Shown here piece by piece: positions 6,098-10,314 of a stretch of 10,314 bases of DNA (position 1 is the first letter of the stretch; every line of letters starts with the position of its first letter). The DNA lies in the NCBI GenBank assembly GCA_004297235.1, contig SCUR01000007.1, positions 1 to 10,314 on the forward strand, read 5' to 3'. A program made the position numbers and the translations under genes. This stretch comes from Candidatus Manganitrophaceae bacterium (lineage in GTDB: Bacteria; Nitrospirota; Nitrospiria; SBBL01; Manganitrophaceae). Under the pieces are notes generated by a model that was not told where the DNA came from, did no database searches, and saw nothing but the letters and a program-made list of their open reading frames with translations.

Positions 6098-7587
6098 AAA
6101 CGGACCTTCGCCCGCAGGTTGTTTTGAATATGTGGAATGTTGAGGAAATAATGATAGGGTGTCGCGGCGAGCGGCGGGGGAATGTCTCGACGGAGGCGAC
6201 CGGCGTCTCGATCGACACCCGCACGATCCGTCCCGGCAATCTCTTCGTCGCCGTCAAAGGGCCTCGGTTCGACGGCCATGATTTTGTGGCGCAGGCGTTG
6301 GAGCAGGGGGCGGCGGGCGCTGTGGTTGCCCGCTCCGAATTTCAAATACGGGAAGGAGCCTGGCGGTCGCTTCTCGATCGCCGTTTTTTGATCCTGGTCG
6401 ACGATCCCCTCGCGGCGCTTCAGGCGTTCGCCGCCTGGCACCGGATGCGATTCAATCTCCCGCTGATCGGGGTGACCGGGAGCAACGGAAAGACGACGAC
6501 CAAGGAGATGACGGCGGCGATCCTTTCTCAAAGAGGGCCGGTCTTGAAGACCGAAGGGAATCTCAACAACTATATCGGCCTTCCCCTCTCGCTGCTGCGC
6601 CTCGATTCCGGCCACCGGGCGGCGGTGCTGGAGATGGGAATCAGCCTGAAGGGGGAGATGCGGCGGCTCTGCGAGATCGCCCGGCCGACGATCGGCCTGA
6701 TCACCAACATCGGTCCGGCCCATCTCGAATTTTTGGGAAGTCTCGAAGGGGTGGCCGAGGAGAAGGGATCGTTGTTCGAGGCGGTTCGCGACAACGGCAC
6801 GGCAGTGATCAACCTCAACGATCCGCACCTCGCCCCCTGGGCGACGCGGATCTCGAAGGCATGGACCTTCGCGCTCGACGCGCCGGCCGATGTGACGGCG
6901 ACCGAGATCCGGCCCGAGGGGTTGGGGATCGGATTTTCGCTGACGCTTCACCGCACGGGCGAAGCGGGGAGGATTCGACTGGCGACGTCGGGACGGCATC
7001 AGGTGGCGAACGCGCTCGGCGCCGCCGCCGTCGCCGGTGCGTTGGGATACGGTTTGGACGAGATTCGAGCGGGCCTGGCGGCCTTTCGGCCGGTGGCGCT
7101 GCGGGCGGAGGTGCTGGAGGCGAATGGAAAGACGATCCTGCTCGACGCCTACAACGCCAACCCGGCCTCGATGAAGGCGGCGCTGGAGATGCTCGCCGCC
7201 TTTCCCCGACGGGGAGCGGCCACCCGTAAAGTCGCCCTGCTCGGCGACATGCTCGAGCTGGGAACTTTTTCGGAATCGGCGCACCGGGAGGTCGGTGAGG
7301 CGGCCGCGCGGACCGGGGTCGATTTGCTGATCGCCGTCGGGCGGTGGGCCGAGGCGATGGCGGCGGGAGCGCGTCGGGCCGGAATCGCCGGCGAGAAGGT
7401 CGCGGCGTATGCCGATCTCCCGTCGCTTCAGAAAGAATTTTTAAATTATGTTCGGGAAGGAGATGTTTTGTTGATTAAAGGATCGCGCGGCATGCGGATG
7501 GAAACAGCGCTGGCCTGGCTCGGCGTCGAGCGGCCGGACCACGGAAAGCGGACAGAGGCTCCTCCTCTGGAGAAGGGAAAAGGTTAA
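6094..7587 (+). CDS. murF: UDP-MurNAc-tripeptide:D-Ala-D-Ala ligase MurF
   Basis: MurF adds the D-Ala-D-Ala dipeptide, finishing the cytoplasmic UDP-MurNAc-pentapeptide. The 497-residue product carries SIDTRTIRPGNLFVAVKG in the UDP-binding domain, the ATP loop TGSNGKTT (128-135, K133), EMGISLKGEM, NIGPAHLEFLGS, DAYNANPASM and, near the end, KGSRGMRME, all typical of MurF rather than of other Mur ligases. The start ATG 6094 overlaps the murE stop (ATGA) and is preceded by GGGGGAAGGG. An in-frame ATG at 6130 (residue 13) begins MWNVEEI, which aligns better with usual family N-termini, so the first twelve residues may be extra. The last 15 or so residues form a charged tail. The stop shares one base with the mraY start (TAATG). 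Confidence 0.97.
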   Translation: MKTDLRPQVVLNMWNVEEIMIGCRGERRGNVSTEATGVSIDTRTIRPGNLFVAVKGPRFDGHDFVAQALEQGAAGAVVARSEFQIREGAWRSLLDRRFLILVDDPLAALQAFAAWHRMRFNLPLIGVTGSNGKTTTKEMTAAILSQRGPVLKTEGNLNNYIGLPLSLLRLDSGHRAAVLEMGISLKGEMRRLCEIARPTIGLITNIGPAHLEFLGSLEGVAEEKGSLFEAVRDNGTAVINLNDPHLAPWATRISKAWTFALDAPADVTATEIRPEGLGIGFSLTLHRTGEAGRIRLATSGRHQVANALGAAAVAGALGYGLDEIRAGLAAFRPVALRAEVLEANGKTILLDAYNANPASMKAALEMLAAFPRRGAATRKVALLGDMLELGTFSESAHREVGEAAARTGVDLLIAVGRWAEAMAAGARRAGIAGEKVAAYADLPSLQKEFLNYVREGDVLLIKGSRGMRMETALAWLGVERPDHGKRTEAPPLEKGKG

Positions 7588-8663
7588 TGCTCTACCATCT
7601 TCTCTATCCGCTTCATACGGCTTATTCGTTCTTCAACGTTTTTCGATATATCACCTTTCGGACGGTGTACGCCGTGGTGACGGCGCTGGTGATCTCGTTC
7701 CTGATCGGGGAGTGGGTCACCGAAATGCTCCGCCGATATCAGATCGGCCAGCAGATCCGGACCGAGGGGCCGAAGTCGCACATGAGCAAATCGGGAACGC
7801 CGACCATGGGGGGCATTTTGATCCTGGTGGCGATCGTGGTCTCGACGCTTCTCTGGGCCGATCTGAAAAACCGGTATGTCTGGCTCGTCCTGATCGCCAC
7901 GGTGGGGTTCGGCGTCATCGGGTTTATGGATGATTATCTGAAATGTATTCGAAAAAATTCCAAGGGGCTTCTTCCCCGATACAAGTTCAGCCTGCAGATC
8001 CTGGTGGCATTGATCGTCGCCCTGGGGGTCTACCGCTCGGCGGCCTACTCTCCTATTCTCTCGATCCCCTTCTTCAAAAATATCACCCCCGATTTGGGGG
8101 CGCTCTACATTCCGTTCGCGATCCTGGTCATTGTCGGGGCGTCGAACGCCGTGAATCTGACCGACGGACTGGACGGGTTGGTGATCGGCCCGATTACCGT
8201 GACCGCCGTTTCGTATATGATTGTCGCCTATGTCACCGGCCATCGGACCTTTTCGGAGTATCTTCTGATTCCCCATATCGACGGGGCGGGGGAGCTGGCG
8301 GTCTTCTGCGGCGCGATGATCGGGGCGAGCCTCGGCTTTCTCTGGTACAACGCCTATCCGGCGTCGATTTTTATGGGCGACGTTGGATCGCTTCCGCTCG
8401 GCGGCGCGCTGGGGACGGTGGCGGTGATCTCGAAGCACGAGCTTCTTCTCGTCCTGGTCGGCGGCATCTTTGTCGTGGAGGCGCTCTCGGTGATTTTCCA
8501 GGTCGCCTCATTCAAGTCGAGCGGGAAGCGGGTTTTTCTCATGGCGCCGATCCACCATCATTTCGAGCTGAAGGGATGGAAGGAGCCGAAGATCGTCGTC
8601 CGCTTTTGGATTGTCTCGATCATTTTGGCGTTGTTGAGTTTGAGCACCCTTAAATTGAGGTAG
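7587..8663 (+). CDS. mraY: Phospho-N-acetylmuramoyl-pentapeptide-transferase MraY
   Basis: MraY is the integral membrane enzyme that transfers phospho-MurNAc-pentapeptide from UDP to undecaprenyl phosphate to give lipid I. The product has 358 residues, close to the 360 of E. coli MraY, and is strongly hydrophobic with about ten predicted membrane helices. Signature motifs are GTPTMGG, the Mg-binding and catalytic DDY (115-117), NAVNLTDGLDG (187-197), the GDVGSLPLGG loop and the HHH motif (323-325) followed by FELKGWKEPK. The ATG shares its first base with the murF stop, and AAGGGAAAAGG lies just before it. A single base separates its stop from murD. There is nothing unusual in it. Confidence 0.98.
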   Translation: MLYHLLYPLHTAYSFFNVFRYITFRTVYAVVTALVISFLIGEWVTEMLRRYQIGQQIRTEGPKSHMSKSGTPTMGGILILVAIVVSTLLWADLKNRYVWLVLIATVGFGVIGFMDDYLKCIRKNSKGLLPRYKFSLQILVALIVALGVYRSAAYSPILSIPFFKNITPDLGALYIPFAILVIVGASNAVNLTDGLDGLVIGPITVTAVSYMIVAYVTGHRTFSEYLLIPHIDGAGELAVFCGAMIGASLGFLWYNAYPASIFMGDVGSLPLGGALGTVAVISKHELLLVLVGGIFVVEALSVIFQVASFKSSGKRVFLMAPIHHHFELKGWKEPKIVVRFWIVSIILALLSLSTLKLR

Positions 8664-8664
8664 C

Positions 8665-10095
8665 ATGCGCTCTTTCGGTCTTCGTCAGGCGGAACGAGCA
8701 AGGACGCGCACGGGAGCGGCATTGAAGGATTCGTTGAAGGGGAAACGGGTGGCCGTCGTCGGGATGGGGGCCAGCGGGGTCGCGGCCGCGTCGCTCCTCG
8801 TCCGAGAGGGGGCGCAGGTGCTGGTCACCGACGACCGGCCGAAGGAAATCCCGTCCGCGCTCTCCGATCTCTCTCAAGAGGCCCCCGGGAAAGGGACGCT
8901 TCGTTTTCAACTCGGCGGCCGTCGGGAGGAAGATCTCCTTTCGTCCGATTTGATCGTTCTGAGCCCCGGGGTTCCGTTGAAAACCCTTCCGGTCGAGAAG
9001 CTCCAGGCCCGCCGAATCCCCATCATCGGCGAGATCGAGCTCGCCTCCACGTTCCTGGCGGCCCTCACGGCCCCGATCATCGCCATCACCGGGACGAACG
9101 GCAAGAGCACCACGACCACCCTGGTCGGAGAGATCCTCAAGGGATGGGGGTGGAAGGTCTTCGTCGGCGGGAATCTCGGAACGCCGCTGTCGGAGGCGAT
9201 CTCGGGGAGATGGGATTTCATCGTGGCGGAGTTGAGCTCTTTTCAGCTGGAGACCATCCGGACGTTCCGGCCCCGGATCGCCGCCTTGTTGAACGTCACC
9301 CCCGATCACCTCGACCGCTATCCCGATTTTCAGTCGTATCAGGAGGCGAAGTGGCGGCTTTTCGAAAACCAAGGGGAGGGAGATTACGCCGTCGTCAATC
9401 AGGATGATCCGGCGACGATGCCCCCGGCTTTGAAGGGCTCGGCGGTCTCCTTCAGCCGCCTCGCGATCCCGAAGCGGGGGGTCTATCTTCATTGGAGAGA
9501 GGGAGAAATCGTCTCGAACCTTTGGGGGGAGCCGGAGACGATCATTCGGGTGGAGACCTTGAAGATCAAAGGATCGCACAACCTGGAGAACGCGATGGCG
9601 GCGATCGCCGTCACCCTCCTCTGCGGCTGCTCCGCCGAAGGGATTCGGCAGACGCTGGTGAACTTTAAAGGACTCCCGCATCGGATGGAATTCGTTCGAG
9701 AGGTGCGCGGGATCAAGTATGTCAACGATTCGAAGGGGACCAACGTCGGCGCGGTGATCAAGTCGCTGGAGGGGCTGACCGTTCCGGTCGTCTTGATCGC
9801 CGGCGGAAAAGACAAAGAAAGCGACTTCACCCCGCTCAAAGAGCTGATCCACAAGAAGGTGAAGCGGCTCATTCTGTTGGGGGAAGCGCAGGAGAAGATC
9901 GCCCGCTGTTTTTCGGATCATCCCGCGGTGGAGCGGGTCGGGTCGATGGAGCAGGCGGTCGAGCGGGCCGCCGCCGCCGCCGAAGCGGGGGAGATCGTTC
10001 TTCTCTCGCCCGGCTGCGCCAGCTTCGACATGTTTCGCGACTACCGGCATCGGGGAGAGGTCTTCAAACAAGCGGTAGAGGGGCTTCCGTCATGA
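8665..10095 (+). CDS. murD: UDP-MurNAc-L-alanine:D-glutamate ligase MurD
   Basis: MurD adds D-glutamate as the second stem-peptide residue in the cytoplasm. The 476-residue product shows the N-terminal Rossmann-like start KRVAVVGMGASG (27-38), the ATP loop TGTNGKST (142-149, K147), NVTPDHLDRY, the presumed carbamylated K229 in QEAKWRLF, NDSKGTN (354-360) and the C-terminal SPGCASFDMFRDYRHRG. Ligases of this kind are usually 440-460 residues; the surplus is an N-terminal stretch of about 22 residues rich in R, A and G. ATG 8665 has GAGG a few bases before it and lies one base after the mraY stop, so I keep it. An internal TTG at 8722 or 8734, just before LKDSLKGKRV, is an alternative. The stop overlaps ftsW as ATGA. 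Confidence 0.97.
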   Translation: MRSFGLRQAERARTRTGAALKDSLKGKRVAVVGMGASGVAAASLLVREGAQVLVTDDRPKEIPSALSDLSQEAPGKGTLRFQLGGRREEDLLSSDLIVLSPGVPLKTLPVEKLQARRIPIIGEIELASTFLAALTAPIIAITGTNGKSTTTTLVGEILKGWGWKVFVGGNLGTPLSEAISGRWDFIVAELSSFQLETIRTFRPRIAALLNVTPDHLDRYPDFQSYQEAKWRLFENQGEGDYAVVNQDDPATMPPALKGSAVSFSRLAIPKRGVYLHWREGEIVSNLWGEPETIIRVETLKIKGSHNLENAMAAIAVTLLCGCSAEGIRQTLVNFKGLPHRMEFVREVRGIKYVNDSKGTNVGAVIKSLEGLTVPVVLIAGGKDKESDFTPLKELIHKKVKRLILLGEAQEKIARCFSDHPAVERVGSMEQAVERAAAAAEAGEIVLLSPGCASFDMFRDYRHRGEVFKQAVEGLPS

Positions 10096-10314
10096 CGATG
10101 AAGAAGACCGAGGGCGGAGTAAAAAACCATCCTCTTTTCGCTTCCATTCCGCAATCCGCAGCCCGCAATCCGCAATCATCCAGAACGCGGCGCGCCGCAG
10201 GCGATCGCCTCCTGCTGATGATTGCCCTTCTCCTGGGGATTGTCGGGCTGGTCATGATCTACAGCGCCAGCGGGATTTTAGCGGGGAAGAACTATCAAGA
10301 CTCGGCCTTTTTTC
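10092..10314 (+). CDS. ftsW: Lipid II flippase/glycan polymerase FtsW, N-terminal part (cut by the window edge)
   Basis: Seventy-four codons are present. Residues 38-60 (DRLLLMIALLLGIVGLVMIYSAS in two steps) are the first membrane helix of a SEDS protein; the GLVMIYSAS ending is a FtsW/RodA hallmark. FtsW polymerises septal glycan with FtsI as its transpeptidase partner. The position after murD makes FtsW rather than RodA the call. ATG 10092 overlaps the murD stop (ATGA) with GTAGAGGGG upstream; ATG 10098 is also possible. The 37 residues before the helix are basic and polar and include SIPQSAARNPQSS, encoded by a heptamer repeat. No start codon lies between that repeat and the conserved DRLLL, so the extension is probably translated. 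Confidence 0.92.
   Translation, partial: MTMKKTEGGVKNHPLFASIPQSAARNPQSSRTRRAAGDRLLLMIALLLGIVGLVMIYSASGILAGKNYQDSAFF
10146..10180 (+). repeat. 7-bp tandem repeat inside the FtsW N-terminal extension
   Basis: Successive heptamers read ATTCCGC, AATCCGC, AGCCCGC, AATCCGC, AATCATC: two exact AATCCGC units, two with changes in the first three bases, and a partial fifth. In the ftsW frame they give IPQSAARNPQSS. Such a simple low-complexity tract looks like an intergenic or junction repeat that became translated. With a 7-base unit, any change other than three copies at once would shift the frame. Confidence 0.7.

Noticed and set aside
5986..7284. Long minus-strand ORF (432 codons) opposite murF
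   Set aside because: It is an antisense shadow of murF with no protein-like features.
7584..8438. Minus-strand ORF (284 codons) opposite mraY
   Set aside because: Its product is a D-, H- and R-rich hydrophilic mirror of a membrane protein gene, an expected artefact.
8650..10071. Long minus-strand ORF (473 codons) opposite murD
   Set aside because: It covers MurD exactly in antisense, has a low-complexity charged composition and no recognisable motif.

Overview
The window holds the front of a division and cell wall (dcw) operon, read left to right. From its own strong promoter it runs mraZ, rsmH (mraW), ftsL, ftsI, murE, murF, mraY, murD and the first 74 codons of ftsW. At the left edge, on the opposite strand, lies the first third of a thiS-like sulfur carrier gene, separated from mraZ by about 660 bases of gene-poor DNA. 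The organism is a bacterium whose peptidoglycan contains meso-diaminopimelate, because MurE has the DNPR specificity motif. The operon is G+C-rich, the division transpeptidase lacks PASTA domains, and there are heptamer repeats at gene edges. This would suit a diderm such as a member of Nitrospirota or a deltaproteobacterial-type lineage, but the phylum is a guess and cannot be fixed from this window.

Layout. Bases 1-100 carry the 5' part of thiS (minus strand). Bases about 101-693 are intergenic and visibly less G+C-rich. They hold a candidate rightward promoter with a palindrome in its spacer, a candidate leftward thiS promoter, a G+C-rich segment (208-262) that can fold as an H-type pseudoknot, and two weak ORFs that I do not call as genes. 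Bases 694-764 hold a perfect-consensus sigma-70-type promoter followed by three 10-bp-spaced TGGG boxes, the expected MraZ operator. From 765 to the right edge everything is coding, except a 150-base gap between mraZ and rsmH.

How the genes work together. MraZ is the transcriptional regulator of the cluster and probably acts on the boxes in front of its own gene. RsmH methylates 16S rRNA. MurE, MurF and MurD are Mur ligases that build the UDP-MurNAc-pentapeptide. MraY transfers it to the lipid carrier to make lipid I. FtsL is a divisome scaffold, FtsI the septal transpeptidase and FtsW its partner glycan polymerase. From rsmH to ftsW every junction overlaps or nearly abuts (ATGA, GTGA, a 14-base overlap, ATGA, TAATG, a 1-base gap, ATGA), which implies one transcript and coupled translation.

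The operon itself is ordinary. The parts worth a second look are the intergenic region upstream of mraZ, above all the pseudoknot-capable segment, and the two heptamer repeat tracts absorbed into coding sequence at the murE/murF junction and in the FtsW N-terminus. I found no defence system, mobile element, CRISPR array, tRNA or rRNA.
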